Shown: positions 10,901-23,500 of the stretch, piece after piece | Position numbering within the stretch: the stretch's first letter is position 1 | How the letters are laid out: each line of letters starts with the position of its first letter | Assembly: GCA_030248135.1 (NCBI GenBank) | Contig: JASANC010004083.1 | Location: 24,131 to 88,130 of the forward strand | From: Theristus sp. LFF4_11 | Lineage: Eukaryota > Nematoda > Chromadorea > Monhysterida > Xyalidae | Length of the DNA stretch: 64,000 nucleotides | Direction: 5' to 3' | The notes under the pieces: generated by a model | The model's database searches: none | What the model saw: the letters and a program-made list of their open reading frames with translations, nothing else | Told to the model about the DNA's origin: nothing | Position numbers and translations under genes: made by a program

Positions 10901-13900
10901 TGCCGTTCCCGTTAAAAATGTGAAAAACGATTTTAAAGCTAATTGAATTGAAACGACAAAACGTAACGTTTTATAAAAATCGTTTTTGAATGTAATTTGT
11001 AATATTGCAATTTTGAATTTTTGCTTTTGAAATTGACACATTTTTTTAAATTAAACCCGCGTTTTGAAAACAAACTTAAAATGCGAAGTTTATAAGTTTG
11101 CTGTATATTTTTACCTGTTCACGCTGCCTTGAGCCAATCCTTTTTTGAAAAGTGAAAAGAAAAATTTTGAATTTTTGTTTTTGAAATTGACACATTTCTA
11201 ATTACACCCGCTTGTTGAAACAATTTTAAAATGCGAAGTTTGTAATTATGTTTTTTTACCCGTTCACCCTGTTCTAAGCCAATCCTTTTTTGTAAAGTGA
11301 AAATATAAAAAATGAACAAAAAATATTGTTTTGAAAGCATAGTGCAATGAGCACTTCCAATGCCGATGTCATTTTGCAACCCGATTTGAAATTTTGTTTT
11401 TGAAATGGACACATTTCTAATTAAACCCGCTTGTTAAAAACAAATTTAAAATGCGAAGTTTGTAATTCTGCTGTTATGTTTTTACCCGTTCACCCTGCTC
11501 TAAGCCAACCCCTTTTTTGTAAAGTGAAAATCTATATAAAAAATGAACAAAAAATATTGTCTTGTAAGCAAAGTGCAAAGAGCACTTGCAATGCTGATGT
11601 CGTATTGCAACCTGATTTTTAAAAACAATTGCAACCATTCTTTAATGTACGTTTTGCTTCATCTTTCGCTTTCGGTCATCAAGTTTTGAACGGCAACATT
11701 TGCCATTATTTGCCAATCGCATGCTAAGGCGCTATCGTGGATGACCAAAGAGTATCATGATGACTTCGCAGTGAAGCGTGACGCTTTTTGAAAAAAAATA
11801 AATGGCATTGATAATAGGTTAAAAATTGAGATGCAGCTTTTCAAATAGCAAAAATAAGCGCCAATTCAAATTGCAGAAAAGTGATACAGACAAACAAACA
11901 AACAGACGGACACCACTATTATCTTAGTATTATGATGATGATGATGATAAATCCGTTGATGTCGCTAAACTGCTTTTCCAGTTTTCATTCTCTCGTGTAA
12001 TTCCTACCAACCAGTGACGACATTGTTGATCTCCCTCAAGTTGAGCGCATACAATTTGTTGTTTGGGTCCGTTCCGTAGTCGACATTGACGATCAGATAG
12101 TCGCCGTCGTCGCTGACCGAACCGCGTCTGCAGAAAAAACGTTGAAAGCTAGAGTCATCATCTTTGGAGTGAAAGTTCTTTCAATTTTTTTAAACTGAAG
12201 CGAACACACACTGCTGAACTCTGATATGTACAGCCAATGTCAAATGTAAGTACGTGACCAATCAGACCTTTGCAACCCAATCAAACTACCGTATTACCTC
12301 TATTAAACCCCCCCCCCCAAAATTAATAACCCCCCCCCCCAAAATAAACCCCCACCCCCTCGACAAGTTTCCAAATAACCCCCCCCCAAAAATAATCCTC
12401 CATGGGGGATTATTGAAACCTGTTTGAAACACATACCCAGCGAATTCAGTGGCTGGTTGCAGTGAAAATGATGAAATTGTGCTACCAAAGGCCCCAAATG
12501 GATGAGTTAATGGTAATTTCATTACAAAAGGCTGTTGTAAAAGGAAATTTCTATGTAGAATAGAAGTTTTTGCGACTTCCTTCCTGCCATGGAAGGTATT
12601 TTTGCCATTTTGCCCACTCCTAAAAATGGTTTCCAAATAAACCCCCCCCCCCAAAAAATAAAGCCCCCCCCCCCAAAATAACCCCCCACCCCCAGAAGTC
12701 GCTGAAGAAATAAACCCCCATGGGGGTTTATTAGAGGTAATACGGTATTAATTTTGAAATGTCCGCAAAGAGAACACAATATTTTGCTGTGCTTATGGTT
12801 TCGCTAACAAACTTGGAAAATTGTTTTCCATTGTGCAGTATGTCGAATGATACGACAACATCAACACTGAACAATCATCAAAAAAGTAACTTCCAAAGCC
12901 AACAAAATCTAACACCATGAGGCGTGGTTCGTCTGGGAAATCGACGACGACAATGTCTTCTGACTGCGGTGTGCCCATTTTATGGTAATAAAGGCTGTGA
13001 AACTCGTTCACGTCCGTTTCAGTACCGTCGTGATCTGCCTCACGTTGCGGGTATCGCTGCGCAGAAGAAAAATGTTGGCTTGAAGAAGAAAAAAGCTTTC
13101 TAAAATGTTGTTGAAAATATTCAACTTTCAGAGTTCATACCGAGTAAAAGACGCCGCTGTTATCAATTGTCCATGAAATGCGAGAGAATTTTATTTCCGT
13201 CAAAACGTCGACCAATGGCTCACGTGATGGCACTTTCATGAACTGAAGGTTTTAAAATTCAAATTATAAAGTCAAACAACAAAGTCAACAGTCTAAATGT
13301 CCATATCTCAAAGAATTGACATTTTCATAATCCTTTCCACAATTTTCACTTGGACCAACCTTCACAGTAATCCAATCAGAGCCTTGTACCGAAATAGAAT
13401 ATGCCATCAATGAACCGTCCTCAGTGAATGAAGTGCCTTTGACGGCTGTTGTACCGTCTTCCGACAACGTGTTCGGATCGAAAAACACTTCGCCGGTTTC
13501 TTCCGGACATTCAGTGATGTAAAGCACGCTGAACAAACGTCAAACTTGATTTGATGTTGACTAATTTTAGAGTTATAAACTGAAAAAAACACTCACTCTT
13601 GATTCTGCAGACCGGAATTGTACCAGTAGAAATAGTAGTCGCCGTGCTTTGATGGTACGCCGAACTTTTCGTGATCCCATACCTTGGTTAATCTGCAAAA
13701 CAAGATTTCAGTAAAATTAGATTATTTCTGAAACATAAAATGAAAACAATGTGCGTACCGTATTACCCCCATTAAACCCCCCCCCACCATTAATCCCCCC
13801 CCACCAATAAACCCCCACCCCCCGACCAGTTTCCGAATAATCCCCCCCCCCACAAATAATCCCCCATGGGGGATTATTGGAGACCTGTTTGAAACACATA

Positions 13901-15602
13901 CCCAGCGAATTCAGTGGCTGGTTGCAGTGAAAATGATGAAATTGTGCTACCAAAGGCCCCAAATGGGTGAGTTAATAGTAATTTCATTACAAAAGGCTGT
14001 TATAAAAGGAAATTTCTATGTAGAGTACGGTATGGCCGGTTAAACATGGCAGCTTTTTTCAGGGTGCAAGGAGCGCGCGAATTTTGAATGAAAGAAAAAA
14101 GACGTTCAGAAACCCAATTGTGTGCTAAATTTGACGCGTTTTTTTTAACTAATGGATTATCCGCGCTCTTCTTTTTATTTTTTTATCCCTTCTACGCATG
14201 ATTAAGAATTACGTTGGCTTTTTTTGAAAAAGACAACTCCTAGTCTGCGGCTGATCTCGCCTTGATGGACTGCCTCATTTATTCGGCCATACCGTAGAAG
14301 TTTCTGCGACTTTCTTGCCTGCCCTGCAATGTATTTTTGCCATTTTTCAACAAACCCCCACCCCTAGAATTTTTTTTGTAAATAAACCCCCCCCCCCACC
14401 AATAATCCCCCCCCCCCACCAATAAACCCCCACCCCTAAAAGTCGCTGACGTATTAATCCCCCATGGGGGTTTATTGGGGGTAATACGGTATATGTCATG
14501 TTATTTTATTCCTCATTTTAAACGGAAATCTTTGACATCATCCACTTTTTTCTTTGACATCCACAAAAACCCTCCCTAACAATCAGGCAAGTGTTGCCGC
14601 GCAGAACTGATGAAGTAAATAAACTTTTACGGTATACCGTGTCTTGATTTTGGTGCGCAGTGGGCTGTTTTCCAAGAATGGCATTGAAATATTGTTCAGC
14701 TCTTCAACGAATTCAGCTGTTTCTGGCGCATCGGGATCCTCCAGCCATCGGTATGGATCTTTGACCTGCAACAATTCGGGGTTAGTTTACTTCTTGTGAT
14801 CACTGAAATTTTTCAGAATTGGCCCATTTCACAATCACCGCGAACAAAAATCAAATAAACAAAACAACAGCCAGCATGATGTGTGAACGTGTACCGTGGT
14901 GTGGTTTATCGCATGAATCAATAAATAAATGACACGCGATGTTCTGTACAGTGATCAGAAACTTGTACAGACACTTTGCTGCAAGCACATGTAACTTGCG
15001 TTTCACGAGCAGTATCCCGCCACTTCACTTGTCGCCCTCGTAGCCCGGTGGTAGTGCGTTAGACTATTGTCTCTGCGCTCGGGGGATCGAGCCCCGCCGA
15101 GGGGTGTATAGGCACTTCTTTAATGACAGAAAACTCGATGGACGCCCCACTCAATGGCGTTCTGTACGCTTCTCTGGGTTGGCTGTGGCTAAAAACATCG
15201 CTAAAAACCCTAACAACCACAACCACAACAATCAACAACAACAATCAACCACAACAACAACCGCAACAACAACCACAACAACAATCAACTTCCACCTGCT
15301 AGCGCCTGGGCAGCAATAAAGTTTTCAATCCATTTACGATATTGCGGCGGCAACCTGCGCCATTAATCGCGATACTGGACTTTTTACGTCTGGCGGCTTT
15401 TTGTTCTGTCTGATTGATTTTGAAAAACAAATTTTAAAACAAAACTCACAATTGTCCCATGATAGTCGTCTTCGACAGACTCGTTTCGCCACGCTTGCGG
15501 ATAGCGAATCCGGGCAGCTTTTGTCGACGTGCGCCTATGCGGGCACGCTTGAGCGACGGTCAAATATGCCAACGAAACTGCAAAAACATACAAAAACGTC
15601 AC
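7941..15602 (-). CDS. PREP: prolyl oligopeptidase A, secreted form (PREP family S9A)
   Basis: Nineteen exons, 744 residues: 15450-15602, 14638-14765, 13597-13692, 13360-13528, 13141-13242, 12914-13056, 12012-12127, 10388-10437, 10209-10304, 10026-10130, 9832-9933, 9590-9673, 9380-9493, 9077-9228, 8883-8999, 8699-8794, 8479-8580, 8104-8329, 7941-8024. All phases agree. The enzyme cuts short peptides after proline. Catalytic Ser583 lies in [12 protein letters not shown], Asp668 in [12 protein letters not shown] and His708 in [10 protein letters not shown]; Trp624 and Arg670 of the proline pocket are present. Exon 1 adds a hydrophobic leader (residues 1-19, ending AQA) that ordinary PREP lacks, so secretion is inferred. 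Two odd splice sites: the exon 12 acceptor reads GG where copies B and C have AG, and the exon 14 donor is GC (AG|GCAGGT). Apart from these the gene looks intact. Confidence 0.92.
10456..10597. repeat. short MITE with TACAGTCGAACTC ends in PREP-A intron
   Basis: Inverted ends TACAGTCGAACTCTAAATTA and its complement flank 142 bp that also hold a GCTTTCTGTGCA / TGCACAGAAAGC pair. TA is present at both ends. It starts about 20 bp upstream of exon 8 in the sense of transcription. Confidence 0.65.
10653..11934 (-). mobile_element. Helitron-like element in PREP-A intron 7
   Basis: Read on the minus strand, the element ends in a GC hairpin (CCGTGCCTACGGCACGG, 10666-10682) followed after about ten bases by CTAG and then T, the classic Helitron 3' end. 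The other end near 11934 begins TAATACTAAGATAATAG, like the start of the elements at 54.6-58.4 kb. The inside holds two or three degenerate direct repeats (about 11040-11620) with the block ATTTTTGCTTTTGAAATTGAC but no coding sequence, so it is non-autonomous. Confidence 0.6.
12287..12747. repeat. poly-C MITE family 1, copy 1
   Basis: Ends are inverted TACCGTATTACC / GGTAATACGGTA with TA at the insertion site. C-runs flank the hexamer-like palindrome CCCCATGGGG near the ends. A non-repetitive core (GTTTGAAACACATACCCAGC ... CATTACAAAAGGCTGTTGTA) is shared with the copies at 13756-14491, 24111-24572 and 38503-38968. TA duplications suggest mobilisation by a Tc1/mariner-type transposase. Confidence 0.8.
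13756..14491. repeat. poly-C MITE family 1, copy 2, interrupted by a second MITE
   Basis: Same ends and core as the copy at 12287. Its core is split after TGTAGAGTA by a 267-bp insertion at 14028-14294 and resumes with TAGAAGTTTCTGCGAC. Located in the PREP-A intron between exons 2 and 3. Confidence 0.8.
14028..14294. repeat. MITE family 2, nested copy with TA target duplication
   Basis: Perfect inverted ends CGGTATGGCCG / CGGCCATACCG. Comparison with uninterrupted family 1 copies shows that TA (14026-14027 and 14295-14296) was duplicated on insertion. A solo copy is at 17950-18207. Confidence 0.85.
15033..15300 (+). repeat. tRNA-derived SINE
   Basis: The head contains a box A-like TAGCCCGGTGGTAGTGCG and a box B-like GGGGGATCGAGCCCC spaced as in a tRNA, followed by a body (ACTCGATGGACGCCC...TACGCTTCTCTGGTT...GGCTAAAAACATCGC) and a CAA/ACA-rich tail. 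The second full copy at 44048-44245 has the same head, body and tail. It lies between exons 1 and 2 of PREP-A, opposite to the gene. Confidence 0.75.
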
Positions 15603-17558
15603 GTCATAAAGGCAAAATTACAAAAAGTTTTACACGTTTGGTTTTCTACAAGTGGTTGAAAACCATAACTGAACCGACTCTTTTTCTAAAAATAAAAATT
15701 ATTTCGATTGATATATTCGGACGTCGTTCGGCTTTCACCTGTGCGGCTTTTCCAAAACCATTCGTTCAGGCAGATTCCCAAGCTAAAAAATGTCAGAACA
15801 GGTGTCCAGTGTCCTATACCCACGGTGTGCACTCCGCTTGGGTGTCCCGCGTTGTGTCCTGTTCCGCGAGGAGTCACGGATATAAAAGTGGCAATACCAG
15901 AACTTGGCGATTTGCGCCACTTTTATTCACATACTCGCGGACACCCAGGGGAAAAAACCAGACACCTTCTTCGGACACTTTTCAGCGCGCCGCCTCCCTC
16001 CCAAACGAAAACAGCTTTTTACAACCTCAATGGTTTTGAAATCGACTCACCTCCAATGAAGGCAAGCAGGTATGTCATAATCTTCAATCAATTGAAAACA
16101 TTTGACGAGTTGATGCCATATATGCACAGTTACAATTAAACTGAAATATAAAAAGGCAGCCAGCAATTTTTTTGATGAAAAAAACATAAAAACGCAAATC
16201 AGTTTGACAGTTTTTTAAAATCGCCGATTTTTCAACGCGCATATTGACGTAATTGCGACAAAAATGTAATGCTACAAAATAGACGTGTTGTGGGAGTGTA
16301 GTGGCAGCAGCAGCTACACACAACCACATTAGATACGCTGTAATAGGGGCGAGGAGCGAAAGGGAGAAATTACTTTTGCGGTTAAAATGTGGAATGCAAT
16401 TCACCATAGAATTTCACCCGACCGTGGCAAATGCGACCTCCACCACCGTCTCTCTTTTGCTTTTATAGCTACCGATTTTACAGTTTCTCAGTTTACTTTT
16501 TTGTGGTTTTATTGGCTAATCTCTGGACTGTGATGCCGAGGAATAGCGAAAACATGTAAACACTATTCGCCTGACCTTTTTAGTGGCGCGGAGCTAATAA
16601 AACTACGGAACTAGTTTGCAGATACCGTTATAAAACACGCCAAAGGCACAAAGCTTGGATGACGGGAAAATGCACCATGAAATGTAGAGTTGTTTCCTGA
16701 CGCGCCCAACAGTTCAGCATTTTTAAGTTCTTTCAATTTATTGGAAGAAGGTGGTTTTGTATTAGACGGAGTTGTAAAAATAAGTGAAATAACGGAAAGT
16801 GGGTTTTGATTGTCAAATATTGGTCCTGCGAAAAATCACAAACCAAAAGCTTTTCAATGTTACGGCTTTAAAAAACTGACAAACCACCAATGAAAACGAC
16901 GAGTAGGTGGCCCTATTTTTGGGGTCCGGTTCTGTTCGATCAAGTATTTTTTTGCAAATTCGTTGTTTATAAAGAGATAACACTGAAAATGACTATTTTA
17001 CCAGCCAGAATTTTCCAAACTTCAAGATACGAATGTGTTTGCAGCAGTGATATTCGAACTTTGTCAAGCTTTCCATTGTCGAATCTGGTGACTCAGAAAG
17101 TTTTCTAACAAACACGAACAGTATGGACAGTCATCAGCAAATTATTCAGCAGTTTTCGACCAAAACGGGAATGGATTTAGGAAGATCCGAGGGAACATTG
17201 GTAGGCGTAAGAGTGGCTTATTAACCATTCATATAAGGAAGACTATTCATCATCAGGGGGCGTACCCGTTCCCGGCTCCCACTACTTGTGCAACTGACGT
17301 TCTCGTTTACTCTGGCGAGTTTTTAGTTGCTTTTTTATACAAAAGTTTGAGAGTTTATTTTATGTGTAGGTAATTTAAAAACTTTATGTACAATGGAAAT
17401 CACACGCATTCAAAACCTAAAACACTATATGGCTCGTATTGAAATGTTTTAGCAACTTGTAAACATTGTTTAATTTTTTAACATAACACTTTGTATCTGT
17501 TTGGCAGACAGGTGGTGACACAGTATCTGTTCATTCACTCAGCGTTTGATATAGTCTG
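15603..17558. other. spacer between PREP-A start and PREP-B stop
   Basis: No convincing gene. An imperfect inverted repeat at about 15820-15960 pairs CTTGGGTGTCCCGCG...ATAAAAGTGGC with GCCACTTTTAT...CGCGGACACCCAGG. A minus-strand AATAAA (plus TTTATT at about 17353) is a reasonable poly(A) signal for PREP-B. A short minus-strand reading frame at 16084-16407 begins with a hydrophobic stretch but has no other support. Confidence 0.5.
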
Positions 17559-20500
17559 TCAGTCCACCCATGATATCACAAGGACGCGTGTTAGAAACGA
17601 GTACACGTCGATAAGTTCATCGATCTGAAAAAAAGCTACCTTTCCGCGATTCTCTTTAACCCCAATGACACGTGCAAGAAAACCCAAATCGAACCTTTTT
17701 CTTTGTCGGTTTCCCCGAGCCGTGACCGGCTTTCACTTCGACGCGACAGAGGAGTGGATTGGTCTGTGTGACTGAGTGCGGTGCGACGACGTGGTACAGC
17801 TGTGCCATGTACTTGAGGGTGTGGAGGGGTACCACGCGGTCATCGTGGTCGGCCGTGGTCAACAGCATCGCTGGAAACTGACCGGTCGACGGGTAGCGAA
17901 GGTTGTGCAGGGGAGAGTATCTGGTGAAGAGAAGAGTTTTTTATCAATACGGGATAGCCGAGTAAACATGGCAGTTTTTTTCAGGGTGTAAGGAGCGCGC
18001 GAAATTTGAATGAAAGAAAAAACACTTGGAAACCCAGTTGTGTGTAAATTTGACGCGTTTTTTAACTTAATGATGCTTGTGCTATTCTGTTTTTTCTTTC
18101 GTCATTGCACACACGATTCGGAATTATCTTGGCATTCTTGAAAAAGACAATGCCTAGTCTTTGACTGATCCCACCTTGATGGACTGCCTTATTTATTCGG
18201 CATACTGTACTACCTGCAGACCGGACAGAATCGTTATTAGGACAGTAGTACGGACTTGCCTGTATCTAGTTAAGATACGTAGTCGAAAGGTTGATATTAG
18301 ATGAAAAGGTCCGTTACGCTGAACCGTAAAAGGCTCACTTGTAAAGAAACTCGAAATCTTCTGGGTCATCAGGATTGCCGTACTCCGGTATCCACGCAGC
18401 GCCGATTGTAAATTTGTGGAACCGCAGCATATCGAAAGTTCTGCAAAACGTCAAAGTTTATGGCTAGAGTTTGAAAGGTATAGAAACTTCTGATCCTGCA
18501 CTGTTTTAGAAGAACTTTTAAAATGAAAAGCAAAAGCCCTGGTTGCAAACCGTAATTGAAACGAAAATCAAACTGTATGCGGTTTCGAGTTTTTAGAAGT
18601 GATTTAGAACTTCGATAAGTTGCGATTTATAACAGTGAATACGGCAGATTTAGAGAGAGTCCTTATTTTGCTGTACCCGACGTGTGCGATAGCTGCTCCG
18701 AACAAATTCGGTCGTTGATTAACGCACGCCGCCACCAGAAGACCACCATTGGAGCCACCTCGAATGGCCAGTCTACAAGAAATACTTGAGATTTGATTAA
18801 AGCAAAAAACTAAAATCAAATGCATATGGCAGGCCAGTCACTTTGCCGGCGATGTGATGTTCGATTTGTCCAGATACTCTGCGATCGCGATGAAATCATC
18901 GAAAACGTTCTGCTTCTTGTCACGCATTCCTGCTTCGTGCCATTCTTCGCCAAACTCACTGCAGTCGGAAACAGAAACAAAAAGAGTAAAAGCTTTATAA
19001 AAGGAAGAAAAAATACTGCTAGCCGCAAACCCGCCGCCGCGAAGATTGGCGAGCACAAAAACGCCACGCAAATTCTGCAGCAGCAAGATTCTGTCAGGAC
19101 GAAAATACGGCAGCAATGAGACGCCGAAGCCGCCGTAGCCGTACAGGAGCGTTGGATTTTGACCGCTTGTCATGTTCAATGACTAAACAACAACAAAAAG
19201 TCTATTAACACTGCTCAATCAAAACTAAACTAAACTAAACTTTTTCGCCAAAATCAAAACTTTTAAACCAGACCTTGTGATGAACGATGTACGCCGGAAT
19301 CTCGGTGCCGTCCTTACTTGGAATGCGTCTCTGCACCACTTGAAACTGATTAGCGTCAAAGCCGAACACTTTCGTTCGACGGAATACCTGGCGCGTTGTT
19401 GAAATAAAAAAAAACTTCAAAGGTTTTTATAAACACGAAAAACATTTTCTATTTTTATAAAACAATGTTCGCTCACTGAAGTGCGCACGTGCGGTGCATT
19501 GCTGACGTCGATGCGATGTTGAACGCTTGGTGTTGTGAATGATTGAAGAGTGAAGAATACCTACGGAGACGCTTGGATGAAGCGACGTTGAAACATTGGA
19601 GAAATTAATTTTGCACTGCTGACCAATCATAATACTAAACAATTGACCGCATTTGCACTAGATCACAGTTCCTGTATACCTGGTCTTACATCACCGCATC
19701 GCCCATGTTGACTTTGTTTAAAAAACCTCATAAAAATAAATTGTTTACCTCCGGTGAATATTTCTTGCTCGATACACTTGTAACAGTTCCAATCTCAATC
19801 GGTATCTTCTGCAAGTGCGTTCCATTCAGGTCGTAAATGAAGAGCTCGTTCTGAAAAACAAAAGAACCTTTTTTCCAAATACAGATGACCAAAAATTGGA
19901 AACAATAAGATAAATTGGATAAATAAATAAATAAATAAATAATAAATAAACAATAGGACAAAAAAGGGGTGGGGGGGTGGGGGTTGGGGGGGGGGTATTT
20001 AGTTTTGGGGGTTGGGGGTAATTAATCGGAACAAAAATTGAGACACTAATGGTAACCGATGCGAGACAAAAAACAAGATCGATTTTAAATCTATAACAGT
20101 ACCTTGACATTTTCCATGTTGCTCACGAGCAGCTTGTCGCCGTGACCGGCTACAAGAACCCAGGAAAGCACTGCAACACGATCCTCCGGGATCACGGTTA
20201 TCCAGTCTCTCTAAAAGTGCTGTCTATGACTTATCGGCTGTCTAGATTTAAATCAGACTGGGCTTTATTATCAACTCACTTTCTCTGGTTTATCGAGCGT
20301 CATTTTCATCAGTTTAAACTTTGGCGCATTATAATTGGTCAAGAAGAAGAACTCATTTCCATTGTTGGTGACATACTGAAAAGGGAAAATTGACAAGCAA
20401 TCAATGAAAACGCTAAAAACTGCTGCAGCTAACCCTGTACGAGGCGCGTAACTCCGGTACTATTGGAATTAATTTCGGACGTTCTGCAACATTGTTTGAT

Positions 20501-23500
20501 TAATTTAATTTTTTTAGCTTTTAAAGTGTTTTTTATAGATAATGCTCGTATTCAACTCGCAACAACAAAAAAACCTGTCTATGACCAACCAGTGACAACA
20601 TTGTTGATCTCCCTCAAGTTGAGCGCGTACAATTTGTTGTTTGCGTCTGTTCCGTAGTCGACATTGACAATCAGGTAGTCACCGTCGTCGGTTACCCAGC
20701 CATTTCTGCATTAAAAAACGTTTAAGTGAAGAATCCGATAATCGCCCGGTTCTATAGTTCTCGCTCATCTCGAAACATAATGAGTGAAGTGAACTTCACA
20801 AAAAGTAAAACCCATACATAACCACTCCGGATAATAAATTGGCTTTAAAACCATAATCAAATAAACCACGAGTCTGAACGGCCGTTAAAAAACAACATTT
20901 TCAAAAAGCAACAATACTCTAACACGGTGAGGCGTGGTTCGTCTGGGAAATCGACGACGACAATGTCTTCTGACTGCGGTGTGCCCATTTTATGGTAATA
21001 AAGGCTGTGAAACTCGTTCACGTCCGTTTCAGTACCGTCGTGATCTGCCTCACGTTGCGGGTATCGCTGCGCAGAAAAAAAAGTTGGAAACTTGGAAAAG
21101 AAAAAAGCTGAAATGTTATATAAAAATGTTTGCTTAAAAATCAACTTTTAGAGCTGATACCGAGTAAAAGACGCCACTGTTGTCAATTGTCCATGAGACG
21201 CCAGAGAATTTTATCTTTCTCAAAACGTCAGCCAGTGGCTCGCGTGATGGCACTTTCATGAACTGAAGGTATCAATTTTTAATCTTTCAATCTTGAAGTT
21301 GTGATAAAAAAGCTCAAATTTTACATCGTTTCAAAGAATTCTTTTCTAATCTTGTTTCTACTCTAATCTAATTAATATCTGTTGTTTCTTTTCTAATCGC
21401 ACTTTTCAGTTGGCACAACCTTCACAGTGACCCAATCGGAGCCTTGCACCGAAATAGAATACGCCATCAATGAACCGTCCACAGTGAATGAAGTGCCTGT
21501 GACAGCTGTCGTACCGTCTTCCGACAACATGTTCGGATCGAAAAACACGTGACCAGGATTGTCGAGACAACCAGTCTTGTATAACACTCTGGAAATGAGT
21601 GTCTTGTGTGACACACGAAGATACAATGTATTTCAATTTCAAAAAAAACGGAAACTGAAACGGAAAAACAGACGAAAATGAAAAGAACGCACTTTTGATT
21701 CTGCAGGCCGGAATTATACCAGTAGAAATAATACTGCCCGTGCTTTGACGGAACGCTGTATTGTTCGTGATCAAATAATTCGTTTAATCTAAAAAATGTC
21801 CGTTTTTATTTTTTAGTTTTCTGCAGTCAAACTGGGTTCGCTCTTCGCCAAGCAAATTTGAATTGTGAATCGATTTTGCTAAAAATGCATATTATTTTTG
21901 TCAAGCTGGGCCCGATCCTATCCTAAACATTGCTTTTGTTGCCTATTTCACGATAACACGAAAACCTTCCTTGTCAGATCAGGAAAGCGTTTTACCGCGA
22001 AAGGATTTAAGGAGGATTTAGCAATTAGTTTTTTGTGCGTACGCACGGACATGACACGTAAAAAATGGCCACGCGATTTAGAAATCGTGTCGTGTGTGCT
22101 AGCATTACGGACACGATTAGTTTGCGCACGTGATTTAGAACGACGTTTGTGCGTACGGACGATAAACTAAATGGTGTTTCCGCCTTTATCTGTATAACTT
22201 CGTTTACGGTATACCGCGTTTTGATTTTCTGGCGCAGTGGACTGTTGTCAAAAAACTCCTTGGAAACATTGTTCAGCTTGTCAACGTATTTAATGGTGGC
22301 AGGCGCATCCGGATTTTCCAACCATCGGTACGGATCTTTGACCTGCCGAAAGGTTTGAACGCGGTTAGGTTCAACGCACACACACTGACAGTCCTTTTTT
22401 ATTGGTAGCCGCGCTTAAAAAAGTGCGTTCAAACTGTAAATCATTTTCAGATTTTACTTTCTGACGTTGAACGTACTAACATCGCAATTGCTGCATAACA
22501 GAGGACCCAAATTCAAAACAGCCAATCAGCTGATAATCCGCAAATTACAGTTCGACTATGGATTTGTCGTTTTCAAAAGTTGTCTTTTATTATTTTAATA
22601 TTGTTTTATATAATTTAATTTAATTTAATAATAAATTAAATATTTTAATAAACAGAACATTGAAAAAACCCTAACAATTGTCCCGTGATAGTTGTCTTTA
22701 GCGGTCTCGTTTCGCCACGCTTGTGGATATTGAAGACGGTCCTTGTCAGGACTTGGTGATTGAGATGGAACGTACGGTGGTATGTATGGCACATTATTGG
22801 TCGGTTTTGCTGTCACATGGTCCTTTTCATACGGCACATTATCGGTTGGTTTTGCTGTCACATAGTCCTTTTCATACGGCACATTATCGGTTGGTTTTGC
22901 TGTCACATGGTCCTTTTCATACGGCACATTATCGGTTGGTTTTGCTGTCACATGGTCCTTTTCATACGGCACATCATTGGTTGGTTTTGCTGTCACATGG
23001 TCCTTTTCATACGGCACATTATCGGTTGGTTTTGCTGTCACATGGTCCTTTTCATACGGCACATCATTGGTTGGTTTTGCTGTCACATGGTCCTTTTCAT
23101 ACGGCACATTATCGGTTGGTTTTGCTGTCACATGGTCCTTTTCATACGGCACATTATCGGTTGGTTTTGCTGTCACATGGTCCTTTTCATACGGCACATC
23201 ATTGGTTGGTTTTGCTGTCACATGGTCCTTTTCATACGGCACATTATCGGTTGGTTTTGCTGTCACATGGTCCTTTTCATACGGCACATCATTGGTTGGT
23301 TTTGCTGTCCAGTAGTCAACTTCAGAAGTGCGTTGTCGATGAAATGACTCTCGATTTGGCCTCCAAAAACGCTTTTCTTCTTTGCGAAGCAGCTCTCCCA
23401 GACGCTCTAGGCCTGACGGCTTTTGCGCTGAAAATGTTAACAAACACCATGGAAGGAAACCAATGCCACTGTTTCACTGCGTGGTTTCATACATGCAACG

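Noticed and set aside
12303..12779. Glycine-rich minus-strand frames in the poly-C regions
   Set aside because: Produced by the C-runs of MITE family 1; repeated in every copy of the element.
15042..15110. A functional tRNA gene
   Set aside because: Box A and box B are present but the arms do not close into a clean cloverleaf, and the same head is joined to a common body and CAA tail at 44048; it is a SINE.
16084..16407. Minus-strand 107-codon frame with a hydrophobic start upstream of PREP-A
   Set aside because: No donor that joins it in phase to PREP-A exon 1, which already has its own signal peptide; no similarity recognised.
22769..23308. CRISPR-like appearance of regular 45-bp repeats
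   Set aside because: There are no unique spacers; units are contiguous, coding and in a eukaryotic exon.
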